In this document: piece after piece, positions 11,053 to 21,850 of the stretch
Numbering within the stretch: position 1 is the first letter of the stretch
Layout: the number at the start of each line of letters is the position of its first letter
DNA from: Punctularia strigosozonata HHB-11173 SS5
Taxonomy: Eukaryota > Basidiomycota > Agaricomycetes > Corticiales > Punctulariaceae
NCBI RefSeq assembly: GCF_000264995.1
Contig: NW_006767434.1
Span: forward strand, 2,682,344-2,746,343
Direction: 5' to 3'
Length of the DNA: 64,000 nucleotides
The notes under the pieces: generated by a model
What the model was told of the DNA's origin: nothing
The model's input: the letters and a program-made list of their open reading frames with translations, nothing else
Database searches by the model: none
Translations under genes and position numbers: made by a program

Positions 11053-12358
11053 ATGGCTTTCGCGTCGCTGATCGCCTCCGTCGCCTTGTTCACTTTATCC
11101 TTTGCTGCACCAACGAGCGATGCCGCCGTCTGCTCCGACGGGACTCGCGTCAACAATACGGCCTGCTGCGCTTTCATCCCACTTGCTGCGGATCTTCAAG
11201 AGAATCTTTTCCAGGACGAATGTAGCAAAGACGGTACGATCCAATCACATGAAATCCAGAATCATCCTGTTTACATTCTCATAGCCCAAGAAGTCATACG
11301 GTTGGCTTTTGTGGACGCCATCGGCATCAGTCAGAGCCAAGGACCCCTAGCGTGAGCTAGTTGCGCTTCTACCTAGAATCCAAACTGACGTAGATTGCCA
11401 GTGGCGGTGGTGCCGACGGTTCTGTGCTGCTCTTCCCCACAGTCGAGCCTCATTATGCAGAAAACAACGGCACCCAAGACAGCGTGAACAACCTCTTGCA
11501 TTTCCTCTCCCTCCACCCGGACGTTTCTGCCGGCGATCTTGTCCAATTCGCTGCCGCAGTCGCGCTCATCAACTGCCCTGGCGCGCCGCAGCTGCAGTTC
11601 CTCGCCGGCCGACCGAAGCGCGTTTCCGTGCCCGCCGTGCGCGGGCTTGTCCCTCAACCGCAGGACAACGTGACCAAGATCCTCGCGCGCTTTGCCGACG
11701 CAGGGGGCTTCTCACCATTCGAGGTCGTCTCCCTCCTGGCGACGCACAGTATCGCACATTCGAACCTCGATCCAACAGCCAGAGACGCACCCTTGGACAC
11801 GGTGCGTCTTATACGATCGCTCGGTTGCCGCAGACGACTGACGCCCCAACCCAGACGCCGTTCGTGATGGACACTCAGTTTTTCCTCGAGACCCTCCTCA
11901 AAGGAACCGGCTTCCCCGGCACGGGTAACCGCACGGGCGAGGCCGAATCTCCGTACACGATCACCATCGGCAACGACACCGGCGAACTGCGACTGCAGTC
12001 CGACTTGGCGCTCGCGCGCGACCCGCGCACGGCGTGCTTCTGGCAAGGCTTTGTCAACCAGCAGGCGTTCATGGCGTCCAGCTTCAAAGCGGCAATGGCC
12101 AAGCTGGCAGTACTGGGACAGAACACGCGAACGCTCGTGGATTGTTCGGACGTCGTCCCTCCCGCGAGCACGCGCACCGTCCCGCCGGCGACGTTTCCGA
12201 ACACGAAGGGCCCGGGTGACCTCGAGCTGACGTGCGACACGGAGGTGTTCCCGACGCTCGTTCAACCGCGCGGGGCGACGGAGACGTTCATCCCGCACTG
12301 TCCGGACGGAAGTATGAGCTGCACCAACATCCAATTCCCTGGTCCGGCTCGGAAATGA
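11053..12358 (+). CDS. Class II heme peroxidase-like protein lacking the distal histidine
   Basis: Four exons, 11053-11233, 11285-11351, 11402-11801 and 11855-12358, give 383 residues, the usual length. A signal peptide ([19 protein letters not shown]) precedes the mature start [20 protein letters not shown], a typical lignin/manganese-peroxidase N-terminus. [33 protein letters not shown], the proximal-heme helix [11 protein letters not shown] (proximal His present), RLQSD and CPDGSMSC are all in place. In the distal helix, however, the usual R-L-T-F-H-D reads R-L-A-F-V-D: the acid-base histidine (position 46 in P. chrysosporium MnP1 numbering) is Val, encoded GTG. Arg42 and Asp47 are kept. 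Of the Mn2+ ligands, position 35 is Lys instead of Glu, while Glu39 and the Asp of VMDTQFF remain. It is secreted and may bind heme, but ordinary peroxidase or Mn2+ oxidation is doubtful. It is convergent with the Cre1-like gene. Confidence 0.9.
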
Positions 12359-12794
12359 AGAACGCACAAACGAACACATAGCGTATCCCGCCTCTCGATA
12401 GTTGTTCTGCAAGCGTTAATCGGTAGTGTAGCCAGCCGACATATAAATATAATTGTTTGTGTTCTGGACCTCTACGATGCGTTCGTCTCTCTAGGTAAAT
12501 AAGTAACCAAAAATGCGGTCTATGTTCGTCATGAGCGGGGGAATATGACACTCCTCTAGGGGATATCGTCGTCACTCTAAATTCTAACAGACGCGTGTAT
12601 GCGATGAGCGCGGTAAGATCATAGGGGTTAACAACAACAAGAAAAATGTCGTGTCCGGGGCCCGAGATAATCGTGCGTATGGTATGAGAGGTGATTAAGC
12701 ACGCGCGATACGTGCTGGGGTCGAGGCATAGGTTTCCGGGCGTCGTATGGCGAAAGCGGGTAACCGGTCAAAGGGGTCCGCCGTTTGAGATCCT

Positions 12795-15047
12795 TCAATG
12801 GAGTATATGCCGCTCCATGTCGATCCCCGCCGAGGCTTGTATCTCGCTGAAATGGGGCAACTCGACCTTCTCGTCCGCCGCCTCCCTTCCTCCAGCTCCG
12901 TTCGCCTCCTCCGCGTCCTGCATCGCCACATCGCCATCCGCGCCGATCGCTTCCCCTTTTGCCGGCGCCGAAGGCGGCTCCCTCTTCATCCGCACCGGCG
13001 AGCCCGGCGCGGAACGCGCGGCCGCCTTTCCGGCCGCGAACAGCGGCGGCGAGTCCGGCCGAGACACCGCATGCGAGTGCGTGCCGCCCATCTTCAGCGG
13101 CGCGAGCGTGATCGGCGGACTGCCCGCGCGCGAGACGGCGCCGCTCGCAGGCATCGACGTCGATGCAGCGTACGCGCTCAGCCCGGGCGCGTAGTGGCCG
13201 CGGGCGGGGGTCGGGTGTATCGGCGTCATGCCGAACGCGACCCGGACAGAGTGCGCGAGGTGTTGGTGGTGGTGTTGAGGCGGCGCGTGGTGATGGGGCG
13301 TGGTGTGGCCGCTCGCCGTCGTGCTGCCGTACGCGTGGTGGTAGGGGTGGAACGCATGAGGCGGACTCGGTGCGCGGCTGCTCGCGGCGCTGCCGACGCC
13401 TCGCTCCGCGCTGGGCTTCGTCGTCGAGTGGAGCGAGTGCACGGAGACGGCGCCGGGTCCGCCGTACAGACTACTTGGGAGGCTGCCTGGGCTCGAGCCT
13501 GTACTACTCGGACCGCTCGAAAGCTGGGGCGTGGGCAGACTCGTGTGCGAACTCGAGCGCGGGACGTGCACACCGCCGGACGTGGCGGTGGCGGCGGCGT
13601 GAGCAGAGAAGGACGGCGCGTGGCGTTGACCGAAGGCAACGAGATCGCCGGTGCTGCGCCGGGTGGCGGCATTGTGCCCGAAGTGGGTGTAGTCGGTCGG
13701 GACGGAGGGTGGCGGGAGGAGCACGGGCGAGGGCACGCGGGAGGGAAGCGCTGAGCGGAGGGACAGTTCACGAAGAGGACCGAGGAAGGGCGAGGGTGAT
13801 GTACTTGGCGTGTGTGCGCGCGAGTCGGTCACATCGCCACTGACGATGGTCGCCGCGCCGGAGTGGAGCGCATAAGGGTGCAGGGGCGATTGCGGGTGGG
13901 CGTCGCTGTCGGTGCTGATGGGCGAGGGAGGCTCGTGGTCACGGTCGTCCGCCCGAGAACGGTGCGCGTGGACGGGATAGTGCGAAGGATGGTGGTACGG
14001 GTGTGCATGCGCGTGATGGGGGTGGTAGTGTACATGGTGACGAGAGGGCAATGGGCCCTGGTAGTATGCCTCGGGACCGCTGAGACGTCTGCGTGACTTG
14101 AGCGCGTGATCGGCTTCGTCGACGGTATCGCGCTCGTTCGAGGTACCAAAGTAGCCGCCTTCGGTCATGCCTGGGCGATAGAATGGAGTAGAGACGGGGC
14201 TGACGTGGGCGCTCCGACTCTTGGCGCTGCTGACAGGATCATAGAAACCAGGATCGACGGCGCGATGGCGCTCCGCGATCTCCAAACGACGGAGGGCCTC
14301 GTTGTGTCGGATCTCATACTCGGCGCGGCGGATGGCCTCCTGGCGTTCGAGAACGAAGAGCTCGTCCATGGCGGCGGTGGAGAGGGCGGAAAGGGCATTA
14401 GGCGAGCGGAGGTCATCAGAGCGGGGTCCGGGCGACGAGCGGATAGATTCAGTGGAAAGCGCCGTCGGTCGAGCGTACGAGTCCTGCGATGGGTCAGCGT
14501 GAGGTGGTTCGGGGCCGAGGAGCGGACGGACCTCATCATCAGAGTTGGCGCGACTCCTGGCCTTCTTTTTGGTGCGGGTCGTGATCGGGGTCTCATCGCT
14601 GTCGTCGAAGTGAGACCTGTCCTTGTCCCGTTCGGACGGGTGTGCGACGGGCGCGCGACCCTTGCCTTTCAAGGAGTGGGCATGGTCCGAGGTGTGTATG
14701 CGCGAGTGACGGGTGAGCTCGTCAGAGCGAGAAAAGCGCTTCTCGCACGAGGGGAACGTGCATGCAAAGGGTTTTTCGCCGGTATGGGTGCGTATGTGGC
14801 GGGTCTGGGTAGGGCAGGTCGACGTCAGCGATGGCCACGACACGGATGGAAAACAGTGGGTATATGCGCGCACCTGGTGTTCGAGTCGACTGAAGGCGCG
14901 CCCGCACAATGGATAGGGGCACTTGTACGGCCTCGTCGGGGCCTTGTCGGTGGCGGCGGTCGTCGAGTCCATCGGGTACGACTCTGGGGGCGGGGACGGC
15001 ATGATGGTGAGAGGGAGAGGAGAAGATTGAGGGGAAGAAAGAGACAT
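12795..15047 (-). CDS. cre1: Cre1/Mig1-type C2H2 carbon catabolite repressor
   Basis: Two exons, 15047-14874 and 14804-12795, give 727 residues. Two adjacent C2H2 fingers lie near residues 42-95: [16 protein letters not shown] then [15 protein letters not shown] and [20 protein letters not shown]; the spacing and linker are those of CreA/Cre1/Mig1, nuclear repressors of alternative-carbon genes in glucose. Basidiomycete-type features follow: a basic stretch SLKGKGRAP, an acidic patch, then a helix rich in charged residues ([19 protein letters not shown]). The rest is long low-complexity Ser/Pro/His-rich sequence, including [17 protein letters not shown]. The 69-nt intron lies inside finger 1 and is itself in frame and free of stops. 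The start at 15047 could instead be Met16 (15002). GC content is higher than in the neighbours. The closest alternative is another Mig1-like paralogue. Confidence 0.8.
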   Translation of the reverse strand: MSLSSPQSSPLPLTIMPSPPPESYPMDSTTAATDKAPTRPYKCPYPLCGRAFSRLEHQVRAYTHCFPSVSWPSLTSTCPTQTRHIRTHTGEKPFACTFPSCEKRFSRSDELTRHSRIHTSDHAHSLKGKGRAPVAHPSERDKDRSHFDDSDETPITTRTKKKARSRANSDDEVRPLLGPEPPHADPSQDSYARPTALSTESIRSSPGPRSDDLRSPNALSALSTAAMDELFVLERQEAIRRAEYEIRHNEALRRLEIAERHRAVDPGFYDPVSSAKSRSAHVSPVSTPFYRPGMTEGGYFGTSNERDTVDEADHALKSRRRLSGPEAYYQGPLPSRHHVHYHPHHAHAHPYHHPSHYPVHAHRSRADDRDHEPPSPISTDSDAHPQSPLHPYALHSGAATIVSGDVTDSRAHTPSTSPSPFLGPLRELSLRSALPSRVPSPVLLPPPSVPTDYTHFGHNAATRRSTGDLVAFGQRHAPSFSAHAAATATSGGVHVPRSSSHTSLPTPQLSSGPSSTGSSPGSLPSSLYGGPGAVSVHSLHSTTKPSAERGVGSAASSRAPSPPHAFHPYHHAYGSTTASGHTTPHHHAPPQHHHQHLAHSVRVAFGMTPIHPTPARGHYAPGLSAYAASTSMPASGAVSRAGSPPITLAPLKMGGTHSHAVSRPDSPPLFAAGKAAARSAPGSPVRMKREPPSAPAKGEAIGADGDVAMQDAEEANGAGGREAADEKVELPHFSEIQASAGIDMERHILH

Positions 15048-15900
15048 GCGGGGGCGCCGGCAGCGAGCGTAAAAACGGCGGCGTGGGCCGGAGATGGGGC
15101 ACGATGGCCGGATGGGGCAGGTCGTTCACAGCAGCCCGAAGGGGGCCTCTCGCTCTTCGCTGGCGGGTCGCGTCGAGGGCGATGCGGGGCAGAGGAGGCG
15201 CGGCGGGGCGCGCCCACGTTGTGGCCGGACGAGAAATTGCGCTGGCACGGCCTGATTGCTGACGCTGATAACGCCCGGTCCGGTTAATCCGAATACCCCG
15301 CACCCCGCGCCTGCCCCTCGGAAGGACTCGGATCCCAGGCACCCGGCCTCCCCGACCGCCTGCTGTCCCCACGGGGTCCCTTCCTGCGCGGCGATGACAA
15401 CCGCAGGCAGCGCGCGCCATCGCGTCATCGAAGCCGTCGCACAATCACGAGGATGGCGCCATGCGTCCCCGGAATGGAGACCGCCCAACCGGGAACCGCC
15501 ACAGAAAAGGAAGCCGCCTGCGCGTGTGCATGACCCCGCGCGGTGCCCCGGAGCCAAGATCCCACCCGTCTGCTGCCCCGCAAAGCACTGCGAAGGCCTG
15601 CCATCACCGCGCGGTCCGCAGGTCTAGCCGCCGGCCCGGACGGCGCCGTCGTGGTCGACCATCGCTCAAAGCATCGCAGCGCCGTTGTTGGATCGCTGAT
15701 TGACCCTGCCGTCGTCGTCTTCATCACACCTCATCGCGCACAGCTCACCGGGGGATCTCTGCCGCCGGCGGACAACAGCGCGACGCACTCGGGATATCCT
15801 CGGCTTCACGGCGCGCGCTGTTACCATGTTCGACGAGCTCGCGTTGACTTATCGAACCCGTACCTGGTCCCTCCACCGTCGGTTCATCGATTCGCCGACT
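15048..15900. other. GC-rich upstream region of the Cre1-like gene
   Basis: GC-rich stretch with several overlapping open frames in both directions, as expected from base composition alone. I take it as the promoter and leader of the zinc-finger gene. No family is recognised. Confidence 0.4.
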
Positions 15901-15936
15901 CTCGTACATCCAAATTGTCCGTCCGCTGAACCGACG

Positions 15937-17040
15937 CTAAAGCTCGGTCTCTATATGGATTCGTTTCAATGCATCATCGCTGACGACGCCGCGGACATGG
16001 CTTCCAGTCTGGAAAGAAGGTTCTGCAGACGACTCGAACCAGACGAGGTCCAGATCTTTGTGTATTGAATACCAGTCGTGTATGGCGTGGATCGATACAC
16101 TTCCAGAGTACTGATCCAGGGTCGTCACGTTCCCATCCTGCACGTACCCTCTTCCGGTGCGCACCTCGACCCGGCCACGATCACGTCTGGTCCTCGTGGA
16201 CTTGTGTGCTTATCGCATATGTAATGTCTTTGGAGAAGCCTCATCTTGCGGGTGTGGTTCACATTGATGAGCTTGGGCACTGCGGAGCGCATCGCCAATA
16301 GCCAACGAAAGGCACCCACGCGCATGCGTTGCTGTTCTGGATACAGGATGCCTGCACCCCTCCGTCCCTCCGAACGAAACAGCGGCTGCATTTCCCTTTG
16401 TACCCGTCGCTTATCACGACAGTTTCTCCCATGCTCACAACGGACTTGAGGTCATTGTTCTCATCCCCGTATCGGCGTGCTGGAATGCAAGTCTCGTCAG
16501 GGTCGCGACGTCGGTTCGCCATCCATATTTTCAGCCTAGACATGGCAATGTACACGCTTTCCTCCGTCATTCGAAGCGATGTACCATCTATTCGGGTGCT
16601 TTCGACCAAGCGTTGGCTCATCAGATCTGATCCCGGTGTGCATGCCTTCCCTCCTCGCAGTCTCGCATGCTTTCCTCTTGATATCCACCCAAGCTCCTGC
16701 GCTACCGCGAACACGCGTTGTCATTTCCGATGCTACAAAATACCCTCTGCCCACACACCGACTTCGATCTGCGTTCATAGAACGATGAGAAGCAGTTGCC
16801 GCAGATAACGCTCTACTGCGCCCGAGCACGTAATGCAGCAGATCGACGAAGGTTCGTGGAGCAGTCGAGCCCCATCGACAAGCTTATCTCGGTCGTCATA
16901 GACCAAGATATCCGTGGAGGAGGAAGTCGACAAAATCTTTCGAACGGCCACCAAGAGCTATTTTCCTCGGACGCGCTCCGAAGCATTGGTCGCACCGTCC
17001 AGTCGGATCCGGCAAACAAGCACGTTGGCATGACTTGCAC
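15937..17040 (-). pseudogene. Possible KOW-motif (Spt5-like) gene remnant
   Basis: Minus-strand pieces suggest a broken or multi-exon gene. At about 16440-16540, ENNDLKSVVSMGETVVISDG then YKGK resembles a KOW motif as found in Spt5-like proteins, and MTEESVYIAMSRLKIWMANR precedes it. Further pieces downstream (HYICDKHTSPRGPDV; VRTGRGYVQDGNVTTLDQ) may belong to the same reading. Frames change several times and I could not build a clean splice model. The Spt5-like assignment is tentative; these may be unrelated open frames. Confidence 0.2.
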
Positions 17041-17698
17041 GGCGTCTAAAACTACCTTTTGACTTCGGAGAACCCATTCGACGTTTACGGTTCATCCTTT
17101 CCCAAAGCGAAGATAGCGAGGGGACCGTAGAGGACGGGCAAGTCGCCGGTCTAGGCTCTCGCAGAATAGTTATGACCGCACCGGCCTCACTGGAACAGGA
17201 AGACACCCTTAAGCTATCCTCGGACTCGCCGCCCAAGGCAATTCATTGTCCAAAGTAAAAGTACGAGTACGGCCTCGCGATCGCGCCGCGCAAAACGCGC
17301 GTGTTCTTTGCCTTACTTCGCGAAGCCTCGCCCCAACCGCACCGTCATGCAAACTTCATCCGTGCCTCGATTCTCGGACCCCCAACCCCCCTGTTACAGT
17401 TCCTCGAACCCGGCTTTTCTGCTGCTATGAAGGTTGCGAAAGCCGCGAACAGCCTCGTCGCGCCCTTCGTCATCCATCTGCCGGCATTGTTCCGGCGCGT
17501 ACTCGGAGCCGTTGGCTTTTCCCGACGGCAGAACGGTCCCGGCGCGGACTCGTTCCCCCGAGCGACGACGATTCTAACGAAGCGCGCTGAACGCGCTCGG
17601 AACGCATATGCGATTACATTCTGAATATCAGTCATGATGGCCTAGGCGCTACAGAAAGGTCGAGACTGGTATCTGCGTGCGCCGGCGCGTATGTATAC
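17041..17698. other. Spacer without recognised gene
   Basis: Contains a plus-strand open stretch (17301-17624, 107 residues) with no recognised family. I see no other structure; the right edge is the 3' flank of the P450 gene. Confidence 0.35.
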
Positions 17699-20278
17699 CT
17701 ACTCCTTTGTCAGCGACATGCGGAGCGGCATATGAGATCCCTGCATGCCCTCGACGGACGGGTACTGAGATAAGCCCAAAATTAGCCACCGCAACGGCTC
17801 TACGTAGCATGTTTATGACACGTACAGCGATACCGCCCATGCTCCACTTGATTTCCTTCGCCCCCAGCGAAAACCAGTAACGTTCTATCAGCATCGACAG
17901 TACGACCTCTACGCATGTCATCGTCAGCCCTGCGCACAACATCATGGGTTCATCAAGCCGGGCACGTACTCATCTCAAGCAGGGAGAACTTGAAGCCGAT
18001 ACATGAAAACGCCCCGGCGCTGAACGTCATCCTGTACGCCGGCATTAGTCTGATCACACCCATGCGCGGCAACAGCAGACGCACATATTCGAGTAAATGC
18101 CCGGGACGTGGGCCTCGACGAGTTCGTCTGGTAGCGGTTTGAGGAAGCGCTCTGGCTTCCACTCTTCCGCGTCCGCTCCCCAATAGTCCTTGCAGGTGTT
18201 GAGGCTCCGCAGGCTGACCACGATGGTCGTCCCACGCGGAATGGCGATTTCGTGCAGCAGCGTGCCGTCAGTCGCAGTAATCGGTTTGTGAAGGGGCAGG
18301 ACCATGTCCTTCTGGGCTCTATCATCTTCTGTCAGTGGTGGCTATGAACATGACGTGGACAAGACACTCACTCGCGGAAGAGCTGCGTCACCGGAGCTAA
18401 CCTACACAAGGTGTGAGTAGCGGTCAACTGCACAAGGAAACAGTAACTTGCAATCGTAGAGTCTCTCGGACTACTGCATCCAGGTACTAAACAAAAAATG
18501 GACATCATGAGTGCAAACATCGACAATGCGCGACCGCAGACGAACCGGTAGCGTGTCGAGCTCCTCATAGCTCAGGTCCTCCTCCCGACCCGCGCGAGCT
18601 TCCACAATCTCTGCCCGTAGCTTTGCCTGCACATCTGAACGCTGGGATAACATGTGCAGAGCGCGCGCCAGTGCCGTCGTCGTCGCTGATTCGACATGCC
18701 TCAGTACCGAGGATGCGCCATGGAGCGACGATCTGCTCACTGTCGGTAGCGGCCAAAACCAGCGTCGCCATCTGCGCGATTACCTCTGATTCGGGCAAAC
18801 GCTCCTCGTCCGCCACTTCCATGTTGGCCTTGAGCTGGACACCCGTAGGAGCGTCAGCCTCGGATGTGCTCGCTCTTGAAATGCACGTACCAGTATCGAC
18901 ATGATATCCTTCCCGCGCCCGACCTGCTCAAGGACGGCCTCGTCCCCACGCAAGAGTGCCGCCTTCTTCGACCCGTAGATCTCCCGGCACACTTCATCCA
19001 ACTTCTCGGACACGCGTCGCAAGCGCTGCACCCTTCTACTGGGCACGAACGGTAGCAGGCGCCCTAGCACGGAAGGGATCCCGAGCCTGGTGAACCACGG
19101 AACAATACCGCGAACGACGGCGACCTGCGATACAGCGGGTCTAGAGGAGAACGTCAGCGCGGCCGATGACATTTCCAAACAAAATACGCACACGAGTGAC
19201 TTCAACGTGTTGGCGAACTCGTTGTCAACCTCGTGGGTCAAGGGGTCAAAGGAGTAGCCGAGCCCAGCCTGCAAGGAATGAGATGGTGTTGCTGGGATCA
19301 CATGTACAGGACTAACCTGGCCGATGAGTTCCAAGGCAGTTCGGGTCATCCAGGTAAGGATATCAATCTCGCGGTCGCCGGTCGCGAGCTCGGATGTCAG
19401 CGCGTCGCAGAGCTGAGGATTATCAATGTCACCAATGTATCTGCCGTAGTTCATGCCCGACTTACTTGGTGGGAGACTTGATAGAACTGAGAGACCATGT
19501 ACTTCATGTGTCCCATCGAAAATACGGGATTCATCATCTTGCGCTGCTTTTTGTGACGATCTCCTGCCGTATGAAGTTTAAATTACGGGAATATCCACTG
19601 TAAGATTAATCTACGCCCACGAACCATATGTCGAGAGCAGTCCGCGGCCGAAGACCAGAGCGGTCAACCTAAACGTGAGGGGTGCACGCATATGTATGAG
19701 TGAACGGAACCATTCCGAGACACTAAGGCATACTCTAATAACATGGACTTATTAAGACGCACAGATATGCATGGGATACGTCTTACCTGTCCTAGTGTGC
19801 GGCTTGATGTACACGTTTTGGTCCTGGTGATGTATGCCATAAGTTGTTCTTGATACTACAGCTCGTCTAAGTGATGGTCACCTTGACAAGGACGTGGTAC
19901 AGCGCCCTTGGGTCGAACACGTAGAGTCTCCGTTCCTAGAAGAGATATACGGCATGAGCGCGATGGACTGACCCGCGGTCTAACGGAGTGCGTACCCGCA
20001 GAAAACCCCAAATCTTTACGACGGATTCATATTGCGTGCTGACATCGTGATGAAAGCGCCAGCCATGTTTAACGTCAGTGAGCTGGTACAAATGACCTGG
20101 TGGCACCATCGACATCAGAATCCAGTCGTCATTTCATGCCAACATTACCTGTCAACCACGATACATTGCGCGGTCCGGGTATCTTGTCCAGGGGAGACGA
20201 GGCAATGAAGCGACGAAAGAACTTGGATGCTACCCATATACCAAGCGCTGCCAAGACTGCTTGCAGGATGGGTGACAT
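17699..20278 (-). CDS. Cytochrome P450 monooxygenase
   Basis: About 14 exons spread over 2.6 kb. The N-terminus MSPILQAVLAALGIWVAS is an ER membrane anchor, followed by the hinge LDKIPGPRNVSWLTGN. Then come YVFDPRALYHVLVK, DQNVYIKPHTR, FGRGLLSTYGDRHKKQRKMM with NPVFSMGHMK, and TRTALELIGQAGLGYSFD. The I-helix reads AATDTTTTALARALHML, the K-helix RETLRL (E-x-x-R), the PERF motif WKPERF, and the heme loop FSAGAFSCIGFKFSLLEM with the ligand Cys. The loop fits F-x2-G-x3-C-x-G, but the usual Arg two residues before Cys is Phe. The last exon ends MPLRMSLTKE, stop at 17699-17701. The start at 20278 is chosen because it opens the anchor. Substrate unknown; this type serves in secondary metabolism or xenobiotic oxidation. 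A 52-bp tandem repeat lies in the promoter. Confidence 0.88.
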
Positions 20279-20444
20279 CTCGCGATTCTGATGGCTTTGC
20301 GCGATCGGCTTGTTCACAATAAATCATCATCGTCGACACTGCGCACATCGTATTCGCTAAAGCTCCCGATTCCCTGCCTCCCGAGCACTCTGAAGAGTCG
20401 ATGGTGCGAGCGTCCACAGCGGAAGGGGATACGATAATCGTAAG

Positions 20445-20548
20445 CCCCCGTGTGAAGGCCTCGGGAGCGTAACTGATCGACTTGGTTCTCTACCAACCCC
20501 CGTGTGAGGGCCTCGGGAGCGTAGCCAATCGACTTGGTTCTCTACCAA
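20445..20548. repeat. 52-bp tandem duplication
   Basis: Two head-to-tail copies, 20445-20496 and 20497-20548, differ at four positions. Each contains CCTCGGGAG and ends CTTGGTTCTCTACCAA. They lie 167-270 bp upstream of the P450 start codon and may duplicate a promoter element. Confidence 0.85.
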
Positions 20549-20944
20549 CCAGAGTCAGTGTTGCCGTAGCTTATTGCAGTACTCATCTGATCAACTTTCC
20601 TGGAGGTTATATTGGGAATAGCGACCCAAGATGAGATCCGAACTTGAGTGCACGATGCAACTCACGGCTACGTAAATGGCTACCCCTGCAATCCACGGAA
20701 GACTAGATTTCCCTCTTCTGAAGAAAACCAATATTCGCGTTGAGAAGCGATCGAGCCTGCGATGTACACGCGGATGTCGAGATTCGCGACATCCAGACAA
20801 GTGTGAACTGCGGCTGCCACTCGCATCAATGAAAGGAAACTAGACCATCGACCATCCTCAGACATTGTAGAAAGCAAGTTTTGGTGAACCGAAGGTGCCC
20901 AAACACCCCCGCTCGCCGTCAAGGCCGTCCGCGCCGCATGTACG

Positions 20945-21724
20945 TACAGCCGTTTTCAAAAATCATGAGCGCGGCACCAGAAACGAGACGCGCGTCGTGA
21001 ACGACCCCAAAGCTGGGTTTGCCGCCAGCACATCGTGTTCGACGACGAACTCTACGATGATGCGCCCCAGGACAGCATTGAAACGATCAAAATACGCGTG
21101 AGGAGCTCTAAGGATGATTCTTGAGAGTGGTAAACATGATATTCAAAGGGATTAACGAGCAATTTCCCAGTAGCAGGCCAGGACAGTGTCAGCGATTGTA
21201 AACCGTGATTATGGACGCTACGTCCAGCAAACCTGGACACAGTCCAGCCTCTGTATGATCAAATATGTGTCCTAGGAGTCTACCGATGTTTTCGACGACG
21301 AGATGTTTGGGAACTCATCGTCGACTCGTCATTGGGAAGCATGGCTCACTGAGGGGCAACCATTGTACAAGTGTACTGCTCCAAATCAAGGTGTAGCCCG
21401 TTATCAAGAAGATCCCATAGGCGAGTGGAAGTTGACAGAATGGGTGAAAGACAATCCGCCGGGAGCATCAAGTTGAGGGAACCAGAAACCCCCAGAGACA
21501 TTGCACATCATATCTCGGGCTCAAGATCGGGCTAACCTTCGGCTCTCCTATGCTCGGGGCACTCCTCAGACAACAACAGCGATACGATCCCGTCGAGATG
21601 CTTGAGCTGGCTGTCCTCCTGAGCTCGCCGGCGTCGCTGATCTGGCGGTGACCCCACTTTAGGGTCGTTCACGACGCGCGTCTCGTTTCTGGTGCCGCGC
21701 TCATGATTTTTGAAAACGGCTGTA
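20945..21724. repeat. 63-bp perfect inverted repeat, 654 bp apart
   Basis: Bases 20945-21007 are the exact reverse complement of 21662-21724. Similarity fades over about 20 more bases on the inner side of each arm. Both arms are open in one frame (AVFKNHERGTRNETRVVNDP). The interior has short protein-like stretches on the plus strand (HIVFDDELYDDAPQDSIETI near 21030-21090; VFDDEMFGNSSSTRHWEAWL near 21285-21345) that end in stops and match no family known to me. It could be a non-autonomous TIR element or a recent inverted duplication of part of a gene. Confidence 0.7.
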
Positions 21725-21850
21725 ATAACCTTGAGATCGAAGGCACGACCACGTGACATTAATATCCGTCGCGGTCGCGACCCTCTCGAATTCTAACTTG
21801 TTTGTCTTCAACCATCACCGCATCCGACACTCCCACACCGTTGTCGAACG

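Noticed and set aside
12691-15287. Long plus-strand open frames (up to 393 residues) opposite the Cre1-like gene
   Set aside because: They are shadows of a GC-rich gene on the other strand: Arg/Gly/Val-rich, no domains.
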